A DNA stretch of 64,000 nucleotides from Chloropicon primus (lineage: Eukaryota; Chlorophyta; Chloropicophyceae; Chloropicales; Chloropicaceae), in contig CP060769.1 in assembly GCA_023205875.1 (NCBI GenBank), positions 372,001 through 436,000 of the forward strand, given 5' to 3'. This document shows, in pieces, positions 9,187 to 20,333 of the stretch (position 1 is the stretch's first letter; the number at the start of each line of letters is the position of its first letter). The translations under genes were made by a program, and so were the position numbers. The notes under the pieces were generated by a model. That model was given only the letters and a program-made list of their open reading frames with translations. It did not search any database and was not told the origin of the DNA.

Positions 9187-9697
9187 GACCGGTAGGGTTT
9201 CACTCGCTGCCCTCCTCGTAACTCCTCGTAACTATAGATTTGCCTTGTCCAGCAAGTGAGAACACGAAAAAAACGCTTAGTGGGTTGTCCTTTGGGTGTG
9301 ACCAAACTGGTATACACTGGAATCCCACCAACAGGGGAAAACCTCCAACAGATCGTCCTATCGTCCCATTGGGTGGCTTATCCAGATTTCAGGATAAGGA
9401 TGAATCGATCCTCGTGGTCGTCAGAGATTCACAACAACCAGAGAGAGATCTTCGAAACCCAAACCCAAAACAAACCCCAGCGACAACGAAAAGGTGAGGG
9501 CAAGGGCGACTGCGAACAAGGGAACGACATCGGCATCGGCATCCTTCCCCTCTCTCCCTTTCGAACGACACCGCTCTCCAACGAAATGGTGGAGAGGACG
9601 CCATTTTATCCATATATCATCATCATCAATAACAACACCATGGACCTGACTGACTCTCTCTTTCTTTCTCTCGATTGTGTTCTTTTCTTTTTTGCAG
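9187..9697. other. Head-to-head region between Fanzor and plastocyanin
   Basis: No gene is seen. A likely 5'-UTR intron of the plastocyanin gene runs from 9494 (AAAG|GTGAGG) to 9697 (TTTTTTGCAG), so its first exon is noncoding. The left part, near 9187-9400, may hold the upstream end of the Fanzor element, but no boundary is visible. Confidence 0.5.
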
Positions 9698-10138
9698 ATG
9701 ATGAAGAGCGCGATGATGAAGAGGAACGTTGCCACGACGATGAAGGCGAGCGGCAACGTGCCAAAGGCCACCTTTGTCAGGAAGGTTGCCCAGACGGCTG
9801 GCATTGCTGCCTCCACCCTTGCTCTGACCTTGAGCGCCAACGCTGCTGAGGTGAAGCTCGGAACCGATTCCGGTGGACTCCAGTTCGTTCCGTCTTCCGT
9901 GACCATCAAGAAGGGAGACTCCGTGACCTGGAAGAACAACGCCGGGTTCCCTCACAACGTCGTCTTCGACGAGGACGAGTGCCCATCCGGAGTCGACGTG
10001 GACAAGCTCTCGAACGAGGACTACTTGAACGCTCCAGGTGAGACCGTCACCAGGACCTTCAATGTCGCCGGGGAGTACAACTACTACTGCGAGCCACACC
10101 AGGGCGCTGGCATGGCCGGAAAGATCATCGTCCAGTAA
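9698..10138 (+). CDS. PETE: Plastocyanin precursor
   Basis: 146 residues; the coding sequence starts right after an acceptor (TTTTTTGCAG|ATG). The mature protein begins at AEVKLG (about residue 50) after a lumen-targeting stretch ending LTLSANA, leaving about 97 residues, the usual length. All copper ligands are present: H86 (GFPHN), C131, H134 and M139 in YYCEPHQGAGMAG. FDEDECPSG and SNEDYLNAPGE are of the green-plant and green-alga type. It carries electrons from cytochrome b6f to photosystem I in the thylakoid lumen. The first 30 residues are basic and Ser/Thr/Ala-rich, like a stromal transit peptide. I see no ER signal peptide before it, which argues for a primary plastid unless an upstream coding exon is missed. 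Confidence 0.93.
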   Translation: MMKSAMMKRNVATTMKASGNVPKATFVRKVAQTAGIAASTLALTLSANAAEVKLGTDSGGLQFVPSSVTIKKGDSVTWKNNAGFPHNVVFDEDECPSGVDVDKLSNEDYLNAPGETVTRTFNVAGEYNYYCEPHQGAGMAGKIIVQ

Positions 10139-10144
10139 GGAACG

Positions 10145-10176
<32 letters not shown>

Positions 10177-10333
10177 TTCGGAGGAGGTGGAACACACACA
10201 CACAGGGGCAAGAAGCGGGGGTCCACTCCCTTCCTTCCTTGTGGTTCTAAATCGAGTTTTTGTCGAACAAAGTTTAGGTTTTGAACGTTCTTGTTCTCCT
10301 CGTCCGCCGTGTTGCCCCCTCCCCTCCCCTCGC

Positions 10334-11764
10334 TCACTCCGACCCGAGCTGCGCGAGCTCGAGCAGGGCGAGGAGGGCCTGGGATCGAATGACCCGCATC
10401 TGCTGGACGACTTCCTTGGATGGCCTCCCCCCCGGTCCAGTGGACCCGTCGTCGAGCCTCTGGTTGTCCTCCATCTCACTTTCGTACAGCAAGGCAGCGA
10501 GGCACTCGAGGAGCTTGTGCGGCACCACGTTAATCGCCCCGCCCTCCGCTTGGCCTTGCATGCCTCCGGCCCTGCCGCCCTCGGGCTTGGCCTCCCCCGA
10601 GTCCGAAAAGTCAAAGTCGGCCTGGAGGACGTCGAACTCGGCGAAGGACTTGTTCAGAATCGCTTTGATCCTCTGCGCATCGCTCACCTTGAGGAGCTCC
10701 TTGATGAGCCCGAGCTCCCTCGAAGGCAGAGCGTGGGGGTAAACCTTGGCAATCGCGGTCTCCTCCGTCTCGAACGCTTGCGCAAAGTCCCTCACCTCCT
10801 CGCTCACGCAGCACACCCTGTAATACAAGAGCTTGTCGAACGCGTCCTGGGTCTCCATCTGGCGAAACATCTCCTGGCACGCCCCGAACACCTCCACCGG
10901 CTCGCAAGGGGGAACCTCAAGCTTGTCGACCCCGTCGCTCTCCTCGCCCTCGGCCCTCTCCCCGCTGCCCGCTCTCCCGTCATTCTTCCTCCCCGCCTCG
11001 TCCCTTGCCCTCCTCATGACCCTCTCCCTGTCCGCCTTTCCCACGACTTGGGTGAGGATGTCGACGCACTGTATGCCGCCGGGCAAGTCCATCCTCAGCA
11101 GCAAGATGATCTGCTCGTAGACGCAGTTCAGCAGCTCGACCACGTCCTCCCTGTCCTGGTCCTTGGCCGCTTGGATGTACCTGCGCAACAGGAGAGCGAA
11201 GCGAGAGGAGAGTATGGGGGTCAGAGACCGCGCCGCTGGACCGGCGAAAGCTGCTGGTGCAGGGCCAGGGGAAGCCCCAGCACCCCGCGCATTTCCCCTC
11301 AAGGCTGACAATGGCGAGGAATCCGCGCTCACTTACGCTAGAAGCGTGGCGAGGAAGACGTTATCGAGCTCATCCATGTAAACTCTGCATACTTTTCTAG
11401 CCACTTGAGCCATCGCCTCCGTGCTCCGCAGGTCACCATCTCCGGCGATGCCTTCCCTCTCGTCGTCCTCGATGATCAAAGCCGCCGTGTCAATGAAGTG
11501 CTCCCTGCTGACCTCGTCTATAATCGTCTGGAGCAGAGCACTCGCCCTGTTCACCTCCTTCACCCTTCTGGTTTCCTCCGACCTCGAGCCCTGATTCGAA
11601 GAGAAACCCAAACCTCTTGCCCTTCCCCTGGTGCGATGCCGGTGCCCATCAAGGTGGGGACTCCTCCGCTGGTGAGGATGGCTCCGGACTCCTCCCCTCC
11701 CCTCTCCTCTCCCTCGTGCTCCGCACAGGCAACCGCCTCGCCGCGCCACCTCCATCTTCCTCAT
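10334..11764 (-). CDS. Unknown protein, probably organelle-targeted
   Basis: Exon 1 ends at 11337 (GC|GTAAGT) and exon 2 is 10334-11180, after TTGCGCAG. They join in frame across LATLLA-YIQAAKDQD. With the ATG at 11762-11764 the protein has 424 residues; ATG 11753-11755 is another option and the N-terminus is uncertain. The first 60 residues are Arg/Gly/His-rich and could be a transit peptide. The conserved-looking part is helical (VARKVCRVYMDELDNVFL, EDVVELLNCVYEQIILLLRM, ELGLIKELLKVSDAQRIK) with a charged low-complexity spacer near residue 220. I cannot assign a family. The 3' end lies 195 bp from the convergent plastocyanin stop. Confidence 0.6.
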
Positions 11765-12078
11765 CCTTTGGCTGCCGGTCCACCTGGACCTCTGGAGCCT
11801 TGGACTTGGAGGAGGAGGGAGGAGGGAGCGCCTAATGGAAGGGGAAGGGATGGAGAGGAGCAAGGGGAAGAGCAAGCATTGGTTGTGGCATTGGTGGATG
11901 AATGCATTGTCCCTTGCTCTTTCCAAGGAGCCCTCACTTGAAAAGATTGAGGGGATGGAGAGGAGCAAGGGGAAGAGCAAGCATGGGTTGTGTGAGGAGG
12001 AATCCGAGGAGTCTGAGGGGCGCGATCGTTATCTCTGGATATAAAGGCTAAGGATACAAGACTTGAGTGATTAATTTA
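11765..12078. repeat. Intergenic duplicated segment with recurrent motif
   Basis: A 33-bp segment is exactly repeated at 11847-11879 and 11952-11984 (period 105). Between the copies lies an instance of the recurrent upstream element (CTTTCCAAGGAGCCCTCACT, from about 11920, followed by TGAAAAG). No gene is seen. Confidence 0.75.
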
Positions 12079-13431
12079 TCAAAAGTAGATGGGCTGCAGG
12101 TCACTCTGAGCAAACTTTGCGCCGCAAGCCGGGCACTTCCTATTCCTGGACTGGACGCTTGTCGAGATGCACTCCTTGCAAAACATGTGCAGGCACCGCT
12201 TGATGATCATCTTCTTCTCCCTCGTGTTGCAAATGGAGCAGAAGAGGAGCTTCTGGTAGTGCTTCATTTGGACTTCGCGGATGTCCTTCTTGCCCACAGA
12301 CTTTTTGGCCTTGTCCTCGCTCCCTCCGTGGACGCTGGTGTCTCCCTCCAGCTTCCTCTTCTTCTCGTTCGCCGAAGTTTCTTTCTGCACGTCCAGCTCG
12401 TTCTCCAGCTCGCTGATCTTCTGCTTCAGCTTCGATTCCACGGCCTCCAGCTCCCTCTGGACCTTCTCCTTTTCCTGCAAGCTCCTCGTGGTCTGCTGCC
12501 ACTTGAGCTCCATCATGTTGTACTTCTTTTCAACCTCTCTGAGCTCGGTCTCCTTCGTGTTGTACAGGGCCTTCTCGTCCCTGATCCTGCTTTCTTGGGT
12601 GACCATCTCCTTCCTGATGTTCGCGACGTCCTTCTCCTGCCTCAGCATCTGAGCCCTCAGTTTCACTTGGCACTCGCTCTGCTCCGTGAGCTGCTGCAGC
12701 AGCTTGCTGTTGTGGGCCTGTATGTCATCGAACGACTCGTTCAGTTCGTCGATCTCCTCGATGTAGGCGTCCACTTGGGAGCTCAGGCTCTCCAGCGCAG
12801 TCCTCAGTTTGCTGTCCTTCTTCTCCGCGTCTCCTGCCGACCCCCCAGAAGCCATGGACAGTTTCAACTCGTTCAGTTCCTTCTCTTTGGCGTTGTAGTC
12901 CGCGACGCGCTTCGAAAGGATCTCCAACTGCTTTGATAACGTCTCTCCCTGCTGCTTATAGTACACAATCTGGAGCTCCCTCTCATTCTCTGCATCCTTG
13001 TAAGCCTGGGAGAAGGACTGCACGCCCGCGCGGCCGATGACCAAGGGGAACCCACAACAGTTCACAGCAATCAGTTTCCTGGGAAACAAAAGATCAATCC
13101 TTTCCAAAGGGAGGAGATTCGATACGATACGATTCGATACGCTTCGATTCGGCTGGGTTTGGATCTGTCAACTTACGTGCTCTTTGGTCACTTCCGCTTG
13201 GAGCTTTTGGTAGTCCCCTTCCATCTGTTCCAACTGCTTCTTCAGGATCTCAATCTCCTGAAGCCTCGCGCTCTTGTAGTCGCCAGCCTGGTGCCCTCCA
13301 ACGTAATGCCCGACGCCTCTCGACCCATCCATCGTCTTGCTCATCGGCATCATCGCCGGTGCGTTGTACTGGTGCTCGTGCTGATGGAGGTGGTCCTCAT
13401 GAGATGGAGGAACCATCGGTCGGTAACTCAT
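12079..13431 (-). CDS. BRE1/RNF20-like RING E3 ubiquitin ligase, short form
   Basis: Exon 1 is 13177-13431 (CAC|GTAAGT) and exon 2 is 12079-13005 (CCCAG|GCT); together they code 393 residues. A Q/H-rich N-terminus leads into a long coiled coil (heptads over residues 55-320). A C-terminal RING follows: C-x2-C in FCSICNT, then CLHMFCKECI, then RKCPACGAKF, ending LQPIYF. The C-terminal RING, its spacing and the tail match BRE1, the E3 that monoubiquitinates histone H2B during transcription elongation. Typical BRE1 proteins are 700-1000 residues, so either upstream exons are missed or this is a compact form; the ATG at 13431 looks genuine. An alternative acceptor nearer exon 1 breaks the frame. 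Confidence 0.75.
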
Positions 13432-15144
13432 CTCGCTTGCTTTGCTTACTCCTCTGCCCTTACTCGCCCTTGGCTCTTCTGTGCTCGGTTCACGGATACC
13501 AGCAACGTGTCGCCTGTTGCAGTGAGCGAGAGTTGAACCTCCTTCCTCTCTGTTCCGTCGTCACACCGCGCCGCTCACACACAACACAAACACAAACACA
13601 CACAAGCTACTCACCACCTCTCTCTCCCTGTCTCTGGAGGAAGAGAAAAAGAAAAAGAGGAGGATTTTTTTGTGGAAAGCGGAGGCGACGAAAGCGTCGT
13701 GGTGGCAAGAGAGCGCGCCGGAGTCAATGGTCCCCGAAGGTGAGCACCAAGTCCCTCTCCTCTCCTCTCCTCTCCTTACTCTCTTCTCTTCGCCCCTTGA
13801 CGGCTTTTTGTGTTTTTTGAGTGGCGTCTGTCGATCGATCGAAGGAACAGGAGGAAGAGAGAGAGCATGCACAGGATGAATGGGCGTCACCATCATCATC
13901 ATCCGCCCCTCGTGTCTACCATCCAGCATCATGCTTGGTTGCTTGATTGCTTTCTTTGTCTCTCTCTCTCTCTCTCTTTCTTTCTTTGTCTCGTTTTCCT
14001 GGAGGAGGGGAGCCTTGCAGGCTGCAGGAACTTGGTGCCAACAAGCGTCGACGATCTCGCTCGAGGGGAGACAGAGAGGGACTCCGTGATGGTGGATGAT
14101 CTTGGTGGGGGAGCAGAACACGCTCTCTCCTTCTCTTTCTCTCTCTTCTCTCGCTTCTTGGTTACCATGGACCTTCATCTCAGATCAGAATGTCATGGGT
14201 GATGGACCGCCGTATGGGACAGAGAAAGGAAGGGAGGAAGAGACAAGGTCTTGATGGCGAAGAAGGGACTGCAAGACCCCGACGCTCCATTCCTCTCGAC
14301 CCTCCACCCTCACTGCAATGGACCACCTTCAGATCAGAATCAGAATCAGAATCAGAATGATCAGCAAAATGATTTGGATGATCACCCGTCCTCTCTCCAG
14401 ACAGGCAGAGAAGGGATTGGTGGTAACGGTGCAGGGGAGACCGCAAGGCCCCGACGCTCCATTCCTCTCGACCCTCCACCCTCACTGCGATGGACCACCT
14501 TCAGATCAGAATCAGAATCAGAATCAGAATGATCAGCAAAATGATTTGGATGATCACCCGTCCTCTCTCCAGACAGGCAGAGAAGGGATTGGTGGTAACG
14601 GTGCAGGGGAGACCGCAAGGCCCCGACGCTCCATTCCTCTCGACCCTCCGTCCCCTCCCTCCTCCTCTCCAACCATTCTCTCTCTCTCTCTCTCTCTCTC
14701 TCGGAAAGATCAGATCACGATCTTTGATTTTTTTCTCTGGACCGTCCAACTCACGCCGAGTCATTGTGTGGTGCAGAATCAATCCACAGGAGGAGACGCA
14801 GTGACTGTAAGTGAATCGCGGCCACGGGAGAGGAAGGGAACAAAGGGAGGGCGACAGGAACACAAACAGGTGAATCCGTCATCGCGAGACCTTTCCATCG
14901 AACCCAAACACGAAGAAAACCAACCACTGTGGACCATGCTCCATTGTTTTGGAAAGGATTTTGATCATGATCATCTTGATGTTGTTGGGCTGACAGCATC
15001 TCTCTCTCTGTCTCTCTCTGTGTCTCTCTGTCTCTCTGTCTGTCAGTCTGCTCCTTTGTTTTGGTCGTTACCCGTCATCGGTACCAGCGTCCTCCTCGCT
15101 TCCACCTTCATCTTGGAAGTCAAGTCTCATCGACGACCACACGG
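13432..15144. repeat. Long noncoding stretch with a 172-bp tandem repeat
   Basis: Two full copies and one partial copy of a 172-bp unit lie at about 14273-14650 (14273, 14445 and a partial from 14617). Each contains an (ATCAGA)n-like run and the words TGATCAGCAAAATGATTTGG. CT microsatellites occur near 13957, 14676 and 15001. Good 5' splice sites near 14803 (ACT|GTAAGT) and an acceptor near 15045 suggest 5'-UTR introns of the branching-enzyme gene. I see no convincing gene. Confidence 0.7.
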
Positions 15145-17835
15145 ATGCGTTGGGGCAGCGCCGTGATGGAAAGGGCGATGACACGGAGGGTCTCGGGTGC
15201 GAGGTTGACGAAGGTTCGTGCGAAGCCGTCGGCGGCGAGGTGTTTGCGCCATGCCTCCGCTGCTGGGTCTTTGGCGGCGCCGGTCACCACTCGACCTTCC
15301 TCTTCGTCGCCATCGTCATCCACTTCGTCAGGCTCCAGGGTCTCGAACAGGAGGCAGGGTGGTGCGGCGTGCAGGGCCAAGGCGGAGGAGCCCGAGATCG
15401 CGCCGCTGGAGATGCTGAAGAAGGAGAACGAGCTGCTGAGGAAGGCGATCGAGTCGGCGGATGACTCCGTGACGGAGCTCGAGGAGGAGCTCGACGCCGC
15501 GGGCGTTTCCTTCGAGCCGGCCTCCTCCGAGGAGAGCAGCAGCGGGGCCGAGGGGCCTGTGGCTGAGGCCGTGGGGAGCGCCTGGTCCCCGACCCAAGTC
15601 CAGCCTGAGGGCCACGCCATGGAGGAGAGCTACGGGAAGCCAGGGATTCCGGAGGGCGACGGCACGGAGTGCCTCAGGTTCGACCCAACGCTGTGGTCCC
15701 ACGCGGACCACATCAAGGAGAGGTACGGGCGGTACCGCAGCGTGAGGCACGCCATCGACGAGAACGAGGGCGGCCTCGAAGCCTTCTCCCAGGGTTACAA
15801 GCACTTCGGGTTCAACAGAGGAGAGCACGAGGGCGAGCAGGGGATCTGGTACAGGGAGTGGGCTCCGTCCGCAAAGGCTTTGGCCCTCGTCGGGGACTTC
15901 AATGATTGGGACCCGAAACCGGAGCACTGGGCGTTCAAAAACCCTTTTGGCGTGTGGGAGCTCTTCCTTCCCGACGACGACGAGGGAAAGAGCGCGATTG
16001 AGCACAGGTCGAGGGTGAAGTGCAGGCTGGAGGCGGAGAGCGGAGAGTGGTGCGAGCGGATCCCCGCTTGGATCAAGTGGGCGACCCAAGCTTGGGACGA
16101 GGTGCAATTCAACGGGTGTTACTGGGAGCCGGAAGGAAAGAGCGAGCCTGGCGTCTTCGAGGAGGACAAGAAGTACCAGTTCAAGTACAACAGGCCCAAG
16201 AAGCCGAGCAACTTGAGGATCTACGAGTGCCACGTGGGCATGTCCAGCCAGGAGCCGAAGGTCAATTCCTATCTTGAGTTCAAGGACGACATGCTGCCAA
16301 GGATCAGGGACTTGGGTTACAACGCCATCCAGATCATGGCCGTCCAGGAGCATGCCTACTACGGGAGTTTTGGCTACCACGTCACAAACTTTTTCGGCGT
16401 GTCCTCGAGGTCGGGAACCCCGGAGGAGCTCAAGGCGATGATCGACGAGGCGCACAGGCTGGGACTGTTTGTGCTGATCGACGTCGTCCACTCTCACGCG
16501 TCTAGCAACTCCAACGACGGGATCAACCTCTTTGACGGGTCCGATGGCCAGTACTTTCACTCCGGGGCCAAGGGGTACCACTGGATGTGGGACAGCAGGC
16601 TCTTCAACTACGGGAACTGGGAGGTTCTCAGGTTTCTGCTCTCCAACTGCAGGTGGTGGCTCGACGAGTACAAATTCGATGGCTTCAGGTTTGACGGGGT
16701 CACCAGCATGATGTACCATCACCACGGGCTTCAGATGGCGTTCACCGGGAACTACGACGAGTACTTCGGAATGCAGACTGACTTGGATTCGGTCGTTTAC
16801 CTCATGCTCGCGAATGACATGATCCACAGCATCTTCCCCAACGCGGTGACGATCGGCGAGGATGTCTCTGGCATGCCGACTTTCTGCAGGCCCGTGCAGG
16901 AGGGAGGCGTGGGTTTTGACTACAGGCTGCAGATGGCGATCGCTGACAAGTGGATCGATATCTTGGAGACTTCGGGAGGGGACGAGAACTGGTCCATGGG
17001 AGACATTTGCCACACCCTGACGAACAGGAGGTACGGGGAAGCCTGCATCGGTTATGCCGAGTCCCACGACCAGGCCCTGGTCGGCGACAAGACCATCGCT
17101 TTTTGGCTCATGGACGCCGAGATGTATTACGGAATGGAAGCGGACTCCAGCAACGACGTCGTCAGCAGGGGCATTGCCCTGCACAAGATGATCAGGACCA
17201 TCACGTCAGCCCTTGGCGGCGAGGGGTACCTGAATTTCATGGGCAACGAGTTTGGCCACCCGGAGTGGATCGACTTTCCGAGGGATGACACGTACGACAC
17301 CTCCACGGGAGAGTTCATTCCAGGCAACGGGGGATCCCACGACAAGTGCAGGAGAAGGTGGGATCTCGCGGATGCCGAGTCCCTCAAGTACAAGTACATG
17401 AACTCTTACGACAGGGCCCTGATGCATTTGGACAAAGCGTTCGGATTTGTCAACGCTCCTCACACCTACATCTCCCGCAAGGACGAGATGGACAAGCTGG
17501 TCGTGTTCGAGAAGGGGGATCTGGTTTTCGTTCTCAACTTCCATCCTTGCAACTCGTACACCGATTACAGGGTGGGGTGCTTCAAGCCCGGGACCTACAA
17601 GATCGCCCTGAGCTCTGACGAGGGCGTCTTTGGCGGCTGGAGTAACGCCAGCAAGTGGAACAACGCCGAGTTCCACACCCAAGACGGCGACTATGACAAC
17701 AGGCCTTGCAGCATGCAAATCTACGCTCCGAGCAGAACCGCTGTGGTCTACGCTCCGGCGGACTGGTGCGACAGCGAGAACGAGAGCGTCCCAGGTTTGG
17801 GGGTGAAGGGCGTGGGTCCGTACTATTCCTACTAG
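15145..17835 (+). CDS. 1,4-alpha-glucan (starch) branching enzyme
   Basis: 896 residues in one exon. Residues 1-75 are Arg/Ser/Ala-rich like a transit peptide. Residues 85-115 form a short coiled coil ([16 protein letters not shown]). A CBM48-type domain follows ([20 protein letters not shown]) and then the GH13 barrel. The catalytic set is complete: nucleophile D517 in [17 protein letters not shown], acid/base E572 in [12 protein letters not shown], and D642 in [14 protein letters not shown]. The sequence follows plant SBE class II almost without gaps, to RTAVVYAPA near the end. It makes alpha-1,6 branches in starch. TGTAA lies 68 nt after the stop. No hydrophobic signal peptide is visible. 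Start 15145 is the first in-frame ATG. Confidence 0.95.
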   Translation: MRWGSAVMERAMTRRVSGARLTKVRAKPSAARCLRHASAAGSLAAPVTTRPSSSSPSSSTSSGSRVSNRRQGGAACRAKAEEPEIAPLEMLKKENELLRKAIESADDSVTELEEELDAAGVSFEPASSEESSSGAEGPVAEAVGSAWSPTQVQPEGHAMEESYGKPGIPEGDGTECLRFDPTLWSHADHIKERYGRYRSVRHAIDENEGGLEAFSQGYKHFGFNRGEHEGEQGIWYREWAPSAKALALVGDFNDWDPKPEHWAFKNPFGVWELFLPDDDEGKSAIEHRSRVKCRLEAESGEWCERIPAWIKWATQAWDEVQFNGCYWEPEGKSEPGVFEEDKKYQFKYNRPKKPSNLRIYECHVGMSSQEPKVNSYLEFKDDMLPRIRDLGYNAIQIMAVQEHAYYGSFGYHVTNFFGVSSRSGTPEELKAMIDEAHRLGLFVLIDVVHSHASSNSNDGINLFDGSDGQYFHSGAKGYHWMWDSRLFNYGNWEVLRFLLSNCRWWLDEYKFDGFRFDGVTSMMYHHHGLQMAFTGNYDEYFGMQTDLDSVVYLMLANDMIHSIFPNAVTIGEDVSGMPTFCRPVQEGGVGFDYRLQMAIADKWIDILETSGGDENWSMGDICHTLTNRRYGEACIGYAESHDQALVGDKTIAFWLMDAEMYYGMEADSSNDVVSRGIALHKMIRTITSALGGEGYLNFMGNEFGHPEWIDFPRDDTYDTSTGEFIPGNGGSHDKCRRRWDLADAESLKYKYMNSYDRALMHLDKAFGFVNAPHTYISRKDEMDKLVVFEKGDLVFVLNFHPCNSYTDYRVGCFKPGTYKIALSSDEGVFGGWSNASKWNNAEFHTQDGDYDNRPCSMQIYAPSRTAVVYAPADWCDSENESVPGLGVKGVGPYYSY

Positions 17836-18312
17836 TGGGATGATCCATCCACTTCTCTTACTATTATCCCGTTGGTGCATCGGGTGCGATTCTTATCTTT
17901 CATGTAAACAAACAAACACAAGCTTCGATACAATAAAAAACCAAAAAGATCATCCTCGATCGTGGGCGTCGCCCCCTCCCCCTTCATCCTCATCCTAAAC
18001 GCATGCTTTCCACAAGTGAGGGCTCTTTGGAAAGATCAGGAGGAAGAGAAACAGGCAATCCATCCAATCCATTCATCCACGTGGCCCTTGCCCTCGTCAT
18101 GTCTCTCTCCATGTCTCCCTCCGGCTATCCAACCCACACCCCGGGCTAGCGGATTTTGATTTTGAGGGAAAAAGCTTCAGCTTCAGTTCCCGTTGGAGGG
18201 CAAGAGTGCAAGAGGAGAGCGAGCGAGCGCGCGCCGAGCGACAGAGCCAAGGTGTCGACGGCAAGGACGAGGCGCACAGGAGCAAGAGGACGGTCAAGAC
18301 CTCATTCTAATC
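17836..18312. other. Noncoding: branching-enzyme 3' end and SAP-gene promoter
   Basis: It contains TGTAA at 17903-17907 and a copy of the recurrent element, in reverse orientation, at about 18008-18040 (CAAGTGAGGGCTCTTTGGAA followed by AGATC). No gene is seen. Confidence 0.55.
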
Positions 18313-18596
18313 ATGAGCCTTCACCTTACTCCCGTGGGTACTGGGAGGGAGACACCAAACTATCCACAAAGCGCTGGCGGCTATCCAACCCACACCCCTC
18401 ATGCCAACGCCATGGCTCCGTCCTCTTTCGTGACGCCGACGTTGACAGGTTTGCAGAGGACTGGGAGGAGGGGAAGCGTGTGGGAACGATTCACGAGGGA
18501 AGGGGCGCTCGAATCCGCTAGCGTCTCGAGGTCGGAGGCAGCCGAGCTCAACAATAGGGCAAAGTAAGTCCAGCGAGCAGTGCAGAAGTACAACAC

Positions 18597-18637
<41 letters not shown>

Positions 18638-20224
18638 GGAAGGGAACGAGGTCTCCGTGTGTTCCTTTTTGCCATTCGCTTGGAGTCATTCGCTTGTCGG
18701 ATGCTCCTCAATCAAGCCAACCCATTCCATCGAAAGCGAACGAGGAGGAGGAGGAGGAGAGATGGATAGATCTCATTTCTCCTTGTCTCTCTTCGCGGAT
18801 GGATGAATGGATGGATGGATGGATGGATGGATGGGCAAGTGCAAGCTTCTCGTTGTGCTTGAGGGGAGCAATGTTCTGACCGAGTGCCTCCTTGTTTGAT
18901 TTGGTTTTTGTTTTTGTTTGGCAATGATGGGTGCAGGTGGCTCGAGCAGCGGCTGGCGGACAGCGAGGAGCAGCTTAGGGAAGCAGTGGAGGAGATAGTG
19001 GAGATGCGAAAAAGGGAAAGGATGCTGGACGAAGCGATCAGTGAGGCTGAGGAGGCCAGCAGGACCGAGAGAGCCAAGCTTCAGATCGCGGCCAGGGACG
19101 CTCAGATCAAAAGCGAGATTCTCGAGAAGGAGAAGAACATGCTGATAGACAAGCTCCAGGGCGAAAAGTACGGGGCGACCGAGCTGGTGCAAGAGAGCAA
19201 CAAGCTTGGAGAAGAGAACGAAAAGCTATGCGAGGAGAACAAAAAGCTATGCGAGGAGAACGAAAAGCTATGCGAGGAGAACTCCAAGTTCACGGAGAGG
19301 GAGAACTCCCTGGAGGCTTCCTTGAAGGCAAAGGAAAATGAGCTGTTGAAAGAGAAAAGCCTCAACGTCGAGCTGGAGAAGAAGTGCAACATGCTAGAAG
19401 GGCAGCTGAGCGCCAGCTTTAGAGAATACAAGTTTGACGTGCAGAATCTCAAGGCCAAGGAAAAGGAGCTGAAGAGCATCAAGGCCAAGCTGCAATCGTA
19501 TGAGGAAGCGATTGAGCTGAAGGAGGCCGATATTGATGCAAGGGAGAAGTTCTGCGATACGGTTCTGCAAGAGAACCAAGGGCTGAGGAAGGATAAAGAG
19601 CTTCTGCAGAAGAAGATTCAGGCCGCGGAGGCGACGACCAAGGCCGCCGCTGCCCCTCCTGCGAAGAAGAAGCCGAAGGCAAAGGATCCTGTCGCCGCAG
19701 ACTCAACGGCGCCGGAGACCACTGAGAAGGAGGGGGACGATAGTCCTGCGTACACCAGAGAGGCAATCATGAGGATGACCGTCTCAGATTTGAAGAAGGC
19801 GCTCAGTTCAGCCGGTCTTGAAGTCCCAAGCAAAGGTCGCAAGGCTGAGCTCCAGGAGCTTGCGTTGGGGAGCCTGCTCTCCAAGGGTGAGGAGGAGCCG
19901 GGCACGGCGGACGCTGGTGCTGACGAGCCCGAGAGCGCACCCAAGGAATCCGAGTCGTCTTCTCTTACGGAAGCGAAAATTTCAGGAATGAAAGTCGCCG
20001 AGCTGAGGAAAGAGCTCGCGGCATTGGGTCTGGACGCCTCTGGCATCAAGAGCGTCCTCCAAAAGAGGCTGAAGAGCGCGATCAGCCAGGACAAGGGCAA
20101 GGCCAAGGCCGCGAGTGGCAAGGGGAAGAGGAAGTCCCCTCCGTCCCCTCAAGCCTCCCCTTCGAAGAAGAGCCGGAGGACCACGAGGAGAGGAAAGGGA
20201 TACATTCTGGATCGGCTGAATTGA
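18313..20224 (+). CDS. Coiled-coil protein with two SAP domains
   Basis: Exons 18313-18563 and 18937-20224 (251+1288 nt) join as NNRAK-WLEQRLADS and give 512 residues. Residues 1-80 are Thr/Pro/Ser-rich. A coiled coil covers about residues 85-310 and includes a run of LCEEN repeats (three tandem copies). Two SAP-like helix-helix motifs follow: MTVSDLKKALSSAGLEVPSK and MKVAELRKELAALGLDASGI. The C-terminus is basic (KGKRKSPPS, SKKSRRTTRRGKG). SAP domains bind AT-rich or scaffold-attachment DNA, so a nuclear chromatin or matrix role is likely, but I know no named orthologue. The intron carries a (GA)n run near 18600 and a (GGAT)n run near 18797-18835. TGTAA lies 71 nt after the stop. Confidence 0.75.
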
Positions 20225-20333
20225 TGAAGAGATCAGGAGAGTCAGAGTCCACAGTCCACACACACACACACACACACACACAAAATAGCTTTTTTGTAAC
20301 ATGTTTTTGTCCTGTTTCGTCAAAATTTCGTCA

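Larger units (their letters stand above)
6900..9250 (-). mobile_element. Fanzor-bearing element (IS607/IS605-like cargo), ends not resolved
   Basis: This span holds the nuclease gene and the candidate guide-RNA scaffold. I could not find terminal inverted repeats, target duplications or a serine recombinase (TnpA) gene inside or beside it, so the limits are approximate. IS607- and IS605-type elements lack long inverted repeats, so this is not surprising. The open reading frame is intact, which suggests recent arrival or retained function. Confidence 0.55.

Noticed and set aside
13006-13107. Use of the acceptor CCCAG|GAAACT nearer exon 1 in the BRE1-like gene
   Set aside because: It shifts the frame out of the coiled coil; the acceptor at 13006 joins in phase 0.
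14273-14650. CRISPR-like array
   Set aside because: The units are 172-bp tandem copies without short repeats and unique spacers.
15328-17184. 618-codon open frame antisense to the branching enzyme
   Set aside because: Shadow of a GC-rich conserved gene; no homology, while the sense frame carries a full GH13 enzyme.
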